Below are positions 23,449-31,996 of a stretch of 38,740 nt of DNA, in pieces. Position 1 is the stretch's first letter; each line of letters opens with the position of its first letter. Both the position numbers and the translations under genes were made by a program. The notes beneath the pieces were generated by a model, which saw nothing but the letters and a program-made list of their open reading frames with translations, had not been told where the DNA came from and did no database searches. Source of the DNA: Oscillospiraceae bacterium (lineage in GTDB: Bacteria; Bacillota; Clostridia; Oscillospirales; Ruminococcaceae); the NCBI GenBank assembly GCA_017468865.1, contig JAFUHM010000031.1, positions 1 through 38,740 on the forward strand, written 5' to 3'.

Positions 23449-24885
23449 ATGAACAAGAAGATAGTCACATTTGCGGCGGCTCTCGTGATGACCGCTTCCG
23501 TATTCGGCGGATGCAGCAGCAAGAACGGGCAGAACGACGAGACCGCATTCAACACCATAGAAAACGGCACTGTCGCTCCCTCACCCGAGGAGACTGACCC
23601 TGCCGAGACTTCCGTGACTGCGGTGACTGACCCTGACGGCAACATCGTTACTGATGCGGAGGGGAATGAGGTGACTACCACCACCGCAACTTTCAAGGAT
23701 CCTTCCGCTAAGATCTCGGATACATCCGTTCCCATGGACGATGACTTTTACCTCACCCAGGAGGCTACCGGCACTACGGTGAACGAGGCTGACGTCATCG
23801 CAATGATAGAAGCCGGCACTACCGCAGCTACCGCTGAGAAGCCCCCTGTCATGAAGGAGTACAATATCTCCGCATCCCAGAGATACGGCTACAATCAGCT
23901 GACAAAGGCTGAGAGGGAGCTCTACGATCAGATGCTCGACTGCGTAAAATCCTGCAAACTCAAGCTGCCCGTGGACGACAGTGTTACAAATGAGATGTGG
24001 ATAAAGGTGTACGGCTGTATGTACACACAGGAGCCCGAGCTGTTCTGGATAGCAAACAAGGCTGAGAGAGGCCGCTTCTGGTACTGGGAGAACGACCCCG
24101 ACGTCATCGCAAAGATGCAGAAGGAGATCGACAACGCTGCCGCAAAGGTGATCGGACAGGCAGAGGGACTTGACACCTACGGCAAGGTGAAGGTATTCCA
24201 CGACTACATCGGACTTCACAACAACTTCGAGCTGTATGACAAGGAAAGAATGGTGGAGACCTGCTACAACTTCACTATTTACGGCGGTCTGATAAACGGA
24301 CGCATACAGTGCGAGGGCTATGCAAAGACCATGCAGTATCTGTGCGACCTGGCAGGGATAGAGTCCATGGTGGTGATAGGTACGAACGCAAGCGGCGATT
24401 CCCACGCATGGAACGTCATAAAGATGGACGGGAACTGGTACAACGTGGACTCCACATGGGATGACCCCATCCTGAAGGAAGTGGATCCCACAAATCTCCG
24501 CCATATGTATTTCGGCGTGCCTGACTCATGGATACATGAGAAGTCCCACTTCAACATCAACACCAAGTCCACGGGCACCAAGGTGAAGTACTTTGATCCT
24601 CCTGCCTGCACCGCAGAAGATCTCAACTGGTTCAAGAAGGAGAATAAGCTCTACTCCGATGCGGCTTCTGCCGATACCGCTCTTCGTGCCGCTCTGAAGA
24701 TAGCTGCGGACAACAAGACGAGAGTGGCTGAGATCCGTGTTACGGATAAGGCTACATTCGACTCCGTTACCGCAAATCTGAAGGACTACGCCAACTGGAT
24801 AAAGGAGCAGAACTCCGCTGTCAAGAGCGTTTCCTCCAACAGTGACGAGCGCACTCTGGTAATAGAGCTCGACCTTAAATACTGA
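23449..24885 (+). CDS. Transglutaminase-like lipoprotein 2
   Basis: The 478-residue protein opens MNKKIVTFAAALVMTASVF and has a GGC lipobox at about 20-23. A Thr/Glu-rich linker (about 25-110) leads to an all-helical spacer (YGYNQLTKAERELYDQML) and the transglutaminase-like core with QCEGYAKTMQYLC (Cys288), DSHAWNVI (His319) and VDSTWDDP (Asp334). The spacing of the triad equals that in lipoprotein 1. It ends with an unassigned alpha/beta tail of about 100 residues (from FDPPACTAEDLNWF), a segment also shared with lipoprotein 1. ATG 23449 follows AAAGGAG. It lacks the SH3-like domain. The substrate is unknown. Confidence 0.88.
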   Translation: MNKKIVTFAAALVMTASVFGGCSSKNGQNDETAFNTIENGTVAPSPEETDPAETSVTAVTDPDGNIVTDAEGNEVTTTTATFKDPSAKISDTSVPMDDDFYLTQEATGTTVNEADVIAMIEAGTTAATAEKPPVMKEYNISASQRYGYNQLTKAERELYDQMLDCVKSCKLKLPVDDSVTNEMWIKVYGCMYTQEPELFWIANKAERGRFWYWENDPDVIAKMQKEIDNAAAKVIGQAEGLDTYGKVKVFHDYIGLHNNFELYDKERMVETCYNFTIYGGLINGRIQCEGYAKTMQYLCDLAGIESMVVIGTNASGDSHAWNVIKMDGNWYNVDSTWDDPILKEVDPTNLRHMYFGVPDSWIHEKSHFNINTKSTGTKVKYFDPPACTAEDLNWFKKENKLYSDAASADTALRAALKIAADNKTRVAEIRVTDKATFDSVTANLKDYANWIKEQNSAVKSVSSNSDERTLVIELDLKY

Positions 24886-24942
24886 TCGGTACTGCCACAC
24901 AAAACAGTATCATATCCCCATCGGGGGCAATAAGGATCACTT

Positions 24943-26097
24943 ATGAAGAAATTAGCAGCTGTACTGCTGGTGATCATGCTTACGGGCTGTTCGAAGATCA
25001 TTGAAGACGTTCCTGACGTCAACGATAGTTTGTCGGACAGCCCGTCTGTAAGTTATGAACATGATGACAGCCGATACATCTATTCCGAGCTCTCCGCAAA
25101 GGAGCGGGAATACTACGATATCATCGCAGCGGCGGCGAGGGCTCATGAGGAGACGGCACGCTTTCCCGAAAAGGTGGAGCCCGACACTCTGCGAAAGCTG
25201 TTCATTGCCGTATACTATGAGGAAGAGGATATTTTCTGGCTGGCGAGCTTCTTTGAAAATCCCCGTCATGCCACGAACAAGCTGACGCTTTACTATCGGT
25301 TCGAGGACATGGACACGGAGCAGATGAAGGCGGAAATAGATGCGGAAACGGACAGGATATTCTCCGCATTTGACGACGACACGTCCGACTACGAGAAGCT
25401 CCTTGCCTTTCACGATCAGATCGTGCTGACGACCACATTTGAGGACGACGAGAACTACGCACGCACCATATACGGGGCGCTTAGCAAAGGCATCGCCCAG
25501 TGTGTGGGGTACGCAAAGACCTTTGACTACCTTTGCAGCCTGGCAGGGATAGACTGCATGACCGTGATGGGGACAAACGAGAACGGGCTCCCCCATTCAT
25601 GGAACATAGTCAGCCTGGAGGGGAAATGGTATCATGTGGACTGCACATGGGACGACCCTATCCTTGACCCTGTGGACGAGGAGTTTTTCAGGCATTACTA
25701 CTTTCTTGTGAAGGATAGCGATATACTGGGCATCACACATTCTCTCGACACGCAGTATTTTACTTATCCTGCCTGCACGGCGGATGACAACTACTATGTC
25801 AGGGAGGGACTTGTCCCTAAATGGGGGGCTGAGTCGGGAGGCATACTCAAAGACCTTGCCGTGAAGCGCATAAATGAGGGGCATAAGGATATAGCGGTAA
25901 GGCTCAAAGACGAGAGCGCTTACTCCGTGGCAAAGACCTTGCTCTTTGAGACGGGGGGCATGAGGGATGTGCTGGATACCGTCAATTCACAGTGCAGCAC
26001 GAAGGTCTGCAATGACAGATATATCCGCTATCTGAACGATGACCTGTTCATCATACATATCACCATGATATACAAGGACGAAACGAAGAGCGAATGA
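24943..26097 (+). CDS. Transglutaminase-like lipoprotein 3
   Basis: The 384-residue protein starts MKKLAAVLLVIMLTGCSK with a classical LTGC lipobox (Cys16). Only a short linker precedes the helical region (YSELSAKEREYYDII), then the core: QCVGYAKTFDYLC (Cys187), LPHSWNIV (His218) and VDCTWDDP (Asp233). The triad spacing is 31 and 15 residues, as in paralogues 1 and 2. The YFTYPACTADDNYYV segment again follows the core, as does a C-terminal alpha/beta region ending IIHITMIYKDE. ATG 24943 follows AAGGA. Its stop overlaps the next start by 4 bases. Confidence 0.9.
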   Translation: MKKLAAVLLVIMLTGCSKIIEDVPDVNDSLSDSPSVSYEHDDSRYIYSELSAKEREYYDIIAAAARAHEETARFPEKVEPDTLRKLFIAVYYEEEDIFWLASFFENPRHATNKLTLYYRFEDMDTEQMKAEIDAETDRIFSAFDDDTSDYEKLLAFHDQIVLTTTFEDDENYARTIYGALSKGIAQCVGYAKTFDYLCSLAGIDCMTVMGTNENGLPHSWNIVSLEGKWYHVDCTWDDPILDPVDEEFFRHYYFLVKDSDILGITHSLDTQYFTYPACTADDNYYVREGLVPKWGAESGGILKDLAVKRINEGHKDIAVRLKDESAYSVAKTLLFETGGMRDVLDTVNSQCSTKVCNDRYIRYLNDDLFIIHITMIYKDETKSE

Positions 26098-27152
26098 AAA
26101 GGATCGTTGCCATTATCCTGATACTGCCGCTGATATTCGCTTCATGCGGCAAGGAACAGACACCCGAATATAAAACGGAGTCATACAGGTACGAAAGACT
26201 CGATGAAGAGAAACGGCATCTGTACGACATATTTGCGGCGGCACTCGCACAGCATGAGGATGTGGTCAGGGTAAAGGGATGCAGCTATGAGGATGTGAAA
26301 GCTGTCATCACCCTGATAATGCAGTATGATGAGAGATTTTTCTATGTGAACAGCCGTTTTTCCTTTACGGAGGAGGAAAACTCTTCTGCGGTCAGGTTCG
26401 ACTATCTCTACGACAGGCAGACGACCGAACGTATGCAGGAAGAGATATGCCGTGAGACGGCTTCTGTACTGGCGGGCGGCAAAGATCTCTCCCCTCCCCT
26501 GCGGGTGATGTACATACACGACGAACTTATCAAACGCATAAGCTACGGCAGCGGAGAGAACGAGACGGACATATACGGTGCGCTTGTAAGGCATACTGCC
26601 ACCTGTCAGGGCTATTCAAAGGCTTTCGTGTATGTGTGCCGTGCGGCAGGGATAGAGGCTCTCACCGTATCGGGAGATGCGGACGGCCCGCATATGTGGG
26701 ATATGGTCATGATAGAGGGCGAGTATTATCACATCGATCTGGTGTTTGATGAGACTGACAGCCTCGGCTTCATACGGTATGACTACTACGGCCTTGATGA
26801 TGAGGAGATATGCAGATATCGCAGGATAGAGGATGACGTACCTGCTGCGGCGGGTCAGGAATTCAACTACTTTGACTCCTGCGGTCTGTGTGTCACGTCC
26901 TACGAGGAGGCGGAGGAACTGCTGATACGAAAGCTCGCCCCTGACGATCATATCGCACGCATGAGGGCTGATGACAACTATGATGAGATAGTTTCGACCC
27001 TTTTCGGGGACGGCGTGAGCGGCGGCACCATCGAAGACATCGCAGATATGTGCATAAGCGGCGAACATGATATACAGTATACACTAAATGACGAACATCA
27101 CATAATAACCGTACATCTTGGACCTGCGGAAGAAACAGAAGGAGAGGAGTGA
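26094..27152 (+). CDS. Transglutaminase-like lipoprotein 4 (divergent)
   Basis: The 352-residue protein starts MKRIVAIILILPLIFASCGK with an FASC lipobox (Cys18). The core has TCQGYSKAFVYVC (Cys171), GPHMWDMV (His200) and YYHIDLVFDE (Asp215). The triad is intact, but the usual TWDDP is VFDET, so the Trp near the active-site Asp is replaced by Phe, and the spacing from Cys to His is 29 rather than 31. It is the most divergent of the five and could have altered specificity. Translation is coupled to lipoprotein 3 by the ATGA overlap. The C-terminal domain is present (FNYFDSCGLCVTSYEE). Confidence 0.87.
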   Translation: MKRIVAIILILPLIFASCGKEQTPEYKTESYRYERLDEEKRHLYDIFAAALAQHEDVVRVKGCSYEDVKAVITLIMQYDERFFYVNSRFSFTEEENSSAVRFDYLYDRQTTERMQEEICRETASVLAGGKDLSPPLRVMYIHDELIKRISYGSGENETDIYGALVRHTATCQGYSKAFVYVCRAAGIEALTVSGDADGPHMWDMVMIEGEYYHIDLVFDETDSLGFIRYDYYGLDDEEICRYRRIEDDVPAAAGQEFNYFDSCGLCVTSYEEAEELLIRKLAPDDHIARMRADDNYDEIVSTLFGDGVSGGTIEDIADMCISGEHDIQYTLNDEHHIITVHLGPAEETEGEE

Positions 27153-27156
27153 GCCT

Positions 27157-28317
27157 GTGCAGATCAAAAAGGCGGTCGGAGTGCTTCTTGCCGTCATTAT
27201 GTGCTCATGCACGACAGAACCCTCTCCCGATCTGACGGTCATCACCCGTGCGGATACGGTGACGGAAGATGTCGGAGACAGTGAGCTTCGTATGCCGGAA
27301 GGCATGGTGACAAAATACTTTTCTCTTGGCTTCGACAAGAGGATGCAGGATGCCTACGACGGCGTGACCGATACCGTCTCACACATGGAGAAGACGTCTG
27401 TCATACCTCTTACCGTGTCCACCGAAGACTACTATAAGGTGCTAAACATCGTCAGATGCGAACAGCTGGGATTTTTCTTCCTGGAGGACCGCACCATCGG
27501 CGAATACAACACGTCAGCCCAGTCATTCGAGATGGACTTCACCTACCGTTACAGCATGACCGAGGTCAACGCCATGCTTAGCCGTGTGGAGGAAGAGGGG
27601 AAGAAGATACTGGAGCTGACGGATGCTTCCATGACCGATTATGACAAGCTGAAGATATTCCATGATTATCTGGTGCGCAACGTGGAAAGCGGGGATGATG
27701 AGAATTCCGATTCCATCTACGGCGCACTGGTGGAAAAGCACGCCCTGTGTGAGGGGTACGCAAAGGCGTTCTCGTATCTGTGCAACCTGGCAGGGATAGA
27801 GAATATGATAGTCACGGGATTTACCGATATAGACCATATGTGGAACATGGTAAAGGTGGATGGGAACTGGTATCATGTGGATGTGGGCTGGGACAGGCCT
27901 GCTGAGGCACTTCTCGAAAAATGCCCCGACATGGTATTGTATCAGTACTTCCTTGCGACCGACGAAGTGAGGAGCAGACACTGTCAGATAAGCAAGTCCA
28001 TGGGAGAGCCGCCTTCGGCTGACAGCACGGATCTGAACTACTTCCTGCGTGAGGGATGCTATGCGGACACCTACAAGGGCGTACTGTCCGTGATAGAGAA
28101 CAAGTGCCGCTCCTGCATCGACAGCGGCTCGGATCACTTCATGATAAAGCTCGACTCCGAGGAACTCTATGATGCGACCCTGATAAACCTAACCTTCACC
28201 GACGATGACGGCACTACGGACATACAGCGCATTGCCGACAGCATCGGATTCAGAGGTGAGATAAGCTGCACCGACTACTACAAGGACGACCTTATCATAA
28301 TATTCATGCTTGAATGA
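27157..28317 (+). CDS. Transglutaminase-like lipoprotein 5
   Basis: The 386-residue protein is assigned a GTG start at 27157, 7 bases after GAGGAG, giving MQIKKAVGVLLAVIMCSC, a lipoprotein signal. The longer frame from 27118 would put a charged stretch before it and overlap the previous gene. The core has LCEGYAKAFSYLC (Cys198), IDHMWNMV (His227) and YHVDVGWDRP (Asp242); the spacing is 29 and 15. The C-terminal region (LNYFLREGCYADTYKG onward) matches the tail of the other paralogues. It closes the five-gene array; a hairpin at 28345-28372 follows. The substrate is unknown. Confidence 0.87.
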   Translation: MQIKKAVGVLLAVIMCSCTTEPSPDLTVITRADTVTEDVGDSELRMPEGMVTKYFSLGFDKRMQDAYDGVTDTVSHMEKTSVIPLTVSTEDYYKVLNIVRCEQLGFFFLEDRTIGEYNTSAQSFEMDFTYRYSMTEVNAMLSRVEEEGKKILELTDASMTDYDKLKIFHDYLVRNVESGDDENSDSIYGALVEKHALCEGYAKAFSYLCNLAGIENMIVTGFTDIDHMWNMVKVDGNWYHVDVGWDRPAEALLEKCPDMVLYQYFLATDEVRSRHCQISKSMGEPPSADSTDLNYFLREGCYADTYKGVLSVIENKCRSCIDSGSDHFMIKLDSEELYDATLINLTFTDDDGTTDIQRIADSIGFRGEISCTDYYKDDLIIIFMLE

Positions 28318-28344
28318 ATCCGGGCATCCTGCTGAACTTGCCTA

Positions 28345-28382
28345 AAAATCATCTTGACAATAAGATGATTTTGTGGTAAAAT
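28345..28382 (+). promoter_or_regulatory. paaK promoter overlapped by an 11-bp inverted repeat
   Basis: TTGACA (28354-28359) and TAAAAT (28377-28382) are 17 bases apart. A perfect inverted repeat, AAAATCATCTT (28345-28355) and AAGATGATTTT (28362-28372), covers the -35 box. It can serve as an operator or as a weak terminator for the upstream lipoprotein array. Confidence 0.75.
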
Positions 28383-28438
28383 ATACAACAGATGATACAG
28401 TCTCGGAAGAGGCAAAGATTACCAACGGAGATGATATG

Positions 28439-29749
28439 ATGATCTGGGCAAAGGAAGAAACACTTTCCCGAAGCGAGATAGAGCAGATACAGCTTGATAA
28501 ACTGAAAAAGCTCGTGCATTATGTTTACGACAATGTGGAACCTTACCGCAGGAAAATGGATGACGCAGGCATCGCACCCGATGATGTGAAGTCCCTCGAT
28601 GACCTGAAGCGTCTGCCTTTCACCACAAAGCAGGATTTCAGGGACTGCTATCCCTTCGGTCTGTTCGCCGTGGGCACGGACAAGCTGGCACGCATCCACG
28701 CTTCATCGGGTACTACGGGCAAGCCTACGGTGGTAGGATATACCGCAAAGGATCTGGAAGTATGGGCGGAATGTGTGGCAAGACTTGCTGTGGCAGGCGG
28801 TGCCGAGCCTTCCGATGTATGTCAGATCTGCTTCGGATACGGTATGTTCACGGGTGCGCTGGGTCTGCACAAGGGACTTGAACACATTGGCGCCTGTATC
28901 ATACCTTCATCCACAGGCAATTCGGAAAAGCAGCTGATGTATATGAAGGACTACGGATCTACCCTGCTGGTGGCAACTCCTTCCTATGCTCTGAGACTGG
29001 GTGAGGTAGCCCTCCAGATGGGGCTAAATCCCAAGACCGATCTGAAGCTGCGCACCGCACTGGTGGGATCGGAGCTCATGACGGAAGCAATGCGTGATGA
29101 GATGAAGAAGCTCTACGGCGAGAAGCTGACCGTTACCCAGAACTACGGTATGAGTGAGCTTATGGGCCCCGGAGTATCGGGCGAATGTACCGAATTCTGC
29201 GGTATGCACATCAATGAGGATCACTTCATCTGCGAGATAATCGACCCTGCTACGGGCGAAGTCCTCCCCGCAGGAGAAAAGGGCGAACTGGTGGTCACCT
29301 GTCTTTCCAAGGAGGCGCTCCCCCTCATCCGTTACCGCACCCGTGACATCACACGCCTGTTCTATGAACCCTGCAAGTGCGGACGCACCACCGCCCGTAT
29401 GGAGATCCTCTCCGGCAGAACGGACGATATGCTCAAGATAAAGGGCGTAAACGTGTTCCCCTCACAGATAGAGGAAGTTATGCTCCGCTTTGAGGAATTC
29501 GGCCCTCATTATGAGATCATAGTTGACCGCAAGGATCACTCGGATATACTCACCATCAGGGTGGAAATGACTCCCGACTCCATGACGGACGATGTTTCCG
29601 AACTTGAGGCACTCAAGAAGCGCCTTAAAACGCAGCTTCGCACAATGCTCGGCATAGATGCCAAGATCGTACTTGAATCACCGCACACGCTCAAGCGCTT
29701 TGAAGGCAAGGCCAAGCGTGTCACCGACAACAGAAAGGGGCTAACCTGA
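28439..29749 (+). CDS. paaK: Phenylacetate-CoA ligase family adenylate-forming enzyme
   Basis: The enzyme activates an aryl or acyl acid with ATP to the CoA thioester. Conserved segments are HASSGTTGKPTVVGYT (about 90-105, ATP loop), YGMSELMGPGVSGEC, PLIRYRTRDITRL, and the hinge with SGRTDDMLKIKGVNVFPSQIE. The length of about 436 residues is normal for PaaK. The start at 28439 gives MIWAKEE, matching the family; 28436 is one codon longer and equally possible, both following GGAG. Immediately downstream is an ACT-domain gene, a pairing common in gut anaerobes that ferment aromatic amino acids. Here no indolepyruvate oxidoreductase is adjacent, so the physiological acid is not certain. Confidence 0.93.
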   Translation: MIWAKEETLSRSEIEQIQLDKLKKLVHYVYDNVEPYRRKMDDAGIAPDDVKSLDDLKRLPFTTKQDFRDCYPFGLFAVGTDKLARIHASSGTTGKPTVVGYTAKDLEVWAECVARLAVAGGAEPSDVCQICFGYGMFTGALGLHKGLEHIGACIIPSSTGNSEKQLMYMKDYGSTLLVATPSYALRLGEVALQMGLNPKTDLKLRTALVGSELMTEAMRDEMKKLYGEKLTVTQNYGMSELMGPGVSGECTEFCGMHINEDHFICEIIDPATGEVLPAGEKGELVVTCLSKEALPLIRYRTRDITRLFYEPCKCGRTTARMEILSGRTDDMLKIKGVNVFPSQIEEVMLRFEEFGPHYEIIVDRKDHSDILTIRVEMTPDSMTDDVSELEALKKRLKTQLRTMLGIDAKIVLESPHTLKRFEGKAKRVTDNRKGLT

Positions 29750-30171
29750 TGAAACAGCTCACCGTATTTATTGAAAACCGCATCGGCAGACTTGAACAGG
29801 TCACTGAGATACTCAAGGAGAACAACGTAAATATCGTATGCCTCAGCCTTGACGATACAGGCGACTACGGTATGCTGCGCATGATCGTATCACAGCCCGC
29901 ACAGGCGGTGGAGACACTTGTTGATGCAGGATTTTCCGCTATGCTGACTGATGTTACCGCCATCAAACTCCCTCATCACTTCGGTATGCTCAATAAGCTG
30001 TCGGGACTTCTCAGCGATAACGGCATCGACATCAAGTATATGTATGCCCTCAACTCCGGTGCGGATGCTGCGATCGTCATCAAGACATCGGATGATGCAA
30101 AGAGCGAGGAGATACTCGTTGCAAGCGGAGAATACCACGTTCTTTCCGCCGTTGATGTGTACAATATGTAA
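29749..30171 (+). CDS. Tandem ACT-domain protein, partner of PaaK
   Basis: The 140-residue protein consists of two ACT domains: residues 1-70 (MKQLTVFIENRIGRLEQVTE) and 71-140 (LPHHFGMLNKLSGLLSDNGI). ACT domains bind amino acids and act as sensors. There is no enzymatic domain. The ATG shares its first base with the last base of the paaK stop codon, so expression is coupled. It may adjust ligase activity or transcription in response to an aromatic amino acid; that is inference from the common PaaK-ACT pairing. Confidence 0.9.
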   Translation: MKQLTVFIENRIGRLEQVTEILKENNVNIVCLSLDDTGDYGMLRMIVSQPAQAVETLVDAGFSAMLTDVTAIKLPHHFGMLNKLSGLLSDNGIDIKYMYALNSGADAAIVIKTSDDAKSEEILVASGEYHVLSAVDVYNM

Positions 30172-30211
30172 TTAGTTTATTTATCATATCAAAAAAATTT
30201 ACTTTTGTCTG

Positions 30212-30240
30212 TTGTATTTTGCGCTGATGCGTGATATAAT
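30212..30240 (+). promoter_or_regulatory. Promoter of the sodium:solute symporter gene
   Basis: TTGTAT (30212-30217) and TATAAT (30235-30240) are 17 bases apart. Transcription would start near 30247. Confidence 0.7.
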
Positions 30241-30255
30241 AGATGTGGAAGTATG

Positions 30256-30340
30256 TACAAGGGACGGTCATATGACAGTGTCCCTTGTATTATGGCTAAA
30301 TCACTTTAATCATTTAAAGCGGTGCGGCTTTAATGCTTTT
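30256..30340 (+). other. Structured leader of the symporter gene
   Basis: Two stems lie in the leader: TACAAGGGAC (30256-30265) with GTCCCTTGTA (30280-30289), and TTAAAGC (30314-30320) with GCTTTAA (30327-30333). The second is followed by TGCTTTTATGTTTTTG, which is a loose terminator-like tail. They may form an attenuator, or the first may simply be a stabilising hairpin. Confidence 0.4.
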
Positions 30341-30383
30341 ATGTTTTTGTGCTTTCATGTACTAAATCAAAGGAGAGATTATT

Positions 30384-31937
30384 ATGATGTGGGCAATACT
30401 GATAGGGTACCTGCTGATCATGATGGGAATCGGCTTCTACTACCGAAAACAGACATCTAACGTCAGCGATTTCGTTCTGGGCGGCAGGACCGTGGGTCCG
30501 TGGTTCACGGCATTCGCCTATGGCACTTCCTATTTTTCGGCGGTGGTGTTCATCGGCTATGCAGGGCAGTTCGGCTGGTCATACGGTCTGTCTGCCACAT
30601 GGATAGGCATAGGAAATGCGCTCATCGGCTCACTTCTCGCATGGCTCATCCTCGGCAAGCGTACACGCACCATGACTAAATACCTGAATGCGGCAACCAT
30701 GCCTGAGTTCTTCGAGAAGAGATATTCCACCCGAAAGCTAAAGACTATGTCCGCTTTGATAATATTCATCTTCCTCATACCCTATACCGCATCGGTATAC
30801 AACGGACTTTCCCGTCTGTTTGAGTCGGCATTCAATGTGCCCTATTCAGTCTGTATCGTCGTAATGGCTCTGTTTACCGCTGTGTACGTTATCGTGGGCG
30901 GATACAAGGCAACTGCCCTCAATGACTTCGTACAGGGCATAATCATGCTCATAGGCATCGCCGCAGTCGTTATCTGCTGCGTAAACTACAAGGGCGGTCT
31001 GGAAGAGGCAGTCGAAGCCCTCGAAGAGATACCCGATGCAGCAGGCAATACAGGAGTGTTCAGCTCCATAATAGGCCCCGATCCCATCAACCTCATAGGT
31101 GTAGTGATACTCACATCCCTCGGCACATGGGGACTTCCTCAGATGGTGCAGAAATTCTATGCGATAAAGGATGACACGGCTATCAAGTGGGGCTCCATCA
31201 TCTCCACCATATTCGCATTCGTCGTAGCAGGCGGCTCCTACTTCCTCGGCGGATTCGGCAGACTTTACGCCACTCTCACAGGCGAACCCGGCAAGGCCGT
31301 ACTCAACAAGGTAAACGATAAGCCCGAATATGATGCGATAGTTCCTGCCATGACAAATGAGGCTCTCCCAGAAATACTCCTGGGACTGCTCGTGGTGCTG
31401 GTGCTTTCCGCATCCATGTCCACCCTTTCCTCCCTCGTCCTCACATCCTCATCCACCCTTACCATCGACCTTATCAAACCCTTCAAGAAGGATATGACAG
31501 AAAAGCAGCAGGTAACTATCATCCGTGTGTTCATCGTGGCGTTCCTCGCACTCTCTGTTATCCTTGCCATGAACAAGAACGCATACATCACCACCCTCAT
31601 GTCCATTTCCTGGGGCGCTCTGGCAGGTTCCTTCCTGGCACCTTTCCTGTGGGGACTTTTCTCAAAGCGGATAAACAAGATCGCTGTATTCTTCTGCTTT
31701 GCTTGGGGCGTCGGCATAACCGTGATACACACCGCACTCTTCTCTATGGGATGGTTCCCCGGTGCAGTGGAGGCAGTCAAGTCCCTGGGCTGGAAGCTCA
31801 ACATCATGTCCCCCCTCAACTGCGGCGCATTCACCATGCTCTCCACCCTTATCCTCTGCCCCATCATCGCACACCTTACCACCAAGGGCGATACTCCTGC
31901 GGGTATAGAGGCATTCAAGTGCTACGAAAAGAAATGA
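30384..31937 (+). CDS. Sodium:solute symporter family transporter
   Basis: The 517-residue protein has about thirteen hydrophobic segments and typical SSS motifs: DFVLGGRTVGPWFTAFAYG near the N terminus, GGYKATALNDFVQGIIML (about 172-189) and the sodium-site region LSASMSTLSSLVLTSSSTLT (about 343-362). It should import a small solute with Na+. The closest recalled groups are proline, pantothenate and acetate symporters; I cannot separate these by eye. It follows PaaK-ACT but has its own promoter and leader. ATG 30384 follows AAGGAGAG by 6 bases. The long GGLEEAVEALEEIPDAAGNT loop at about 204-223 is as in many family members. Confidence 0.92.
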   Translation: MMWAILIGYLLIMMGIGFYYRKQTSNVSDFVLGGRTVGPWFTAFAYGTSYFSAVVFIGYAGQFGWSYGLSATWIGIGNALIGSLLAWLILGKRTRTMTKYLNAATMPEFFEKRYSTRKLKTMSALIIFIFLIPYTASVYNGLSRLFESAFNVPYSVCIVVMALFTAVYVIVGGYKATALNDFVQGIIMLIGIAAVVICCVNYKGGLEEAVEALEEIPDAAGNTGVFSSIIGPDPINLIGVVILTSLGTWGLPQMVQKFYAIKDDTAIKWGSIISTIFAFVVAGGSYFLGGFGRLYATLTGEPGKAVLNKVNDKPEYDAIVPAMTNEALPEILLGLLVVLVLSASMSTLSSLVLTSSSTLTIDLIKPFKKDMTEKQQVTIIRVFIVAFLALSVILAMNKNAYITTLMSISWGALAGSFLAPFLWGLFSKRINKIAVFFCFAWGVGITVIHTALFSMGWFPGAVEAVKSLGWKLNIMSPLNCGAFTMLSTLILCPIIAHLTTKGDTPAGIEAFKCYEKK

Positions 31938-31956
31938 CCCCCTGAGGGGATAAAAA

Positions 31957-31990
31957 ACTGCCGCTCCTTTCGGAACGGCAGTGATTTTTT
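31957..31990. terminator. Terminator between the symporter and the SDR gene
   Basis: ACTGCCG (31957-31963) pairs with CGGCAGT (31976-31982), continuing as TCC/GGA around TTTC. A run of T (31985-31990) follows on the plus side and a run of A precedes on the other side, so it can serve both convergent genes. Confidence 0.85.
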
Positions 31991-31996
31991 ATAGGA

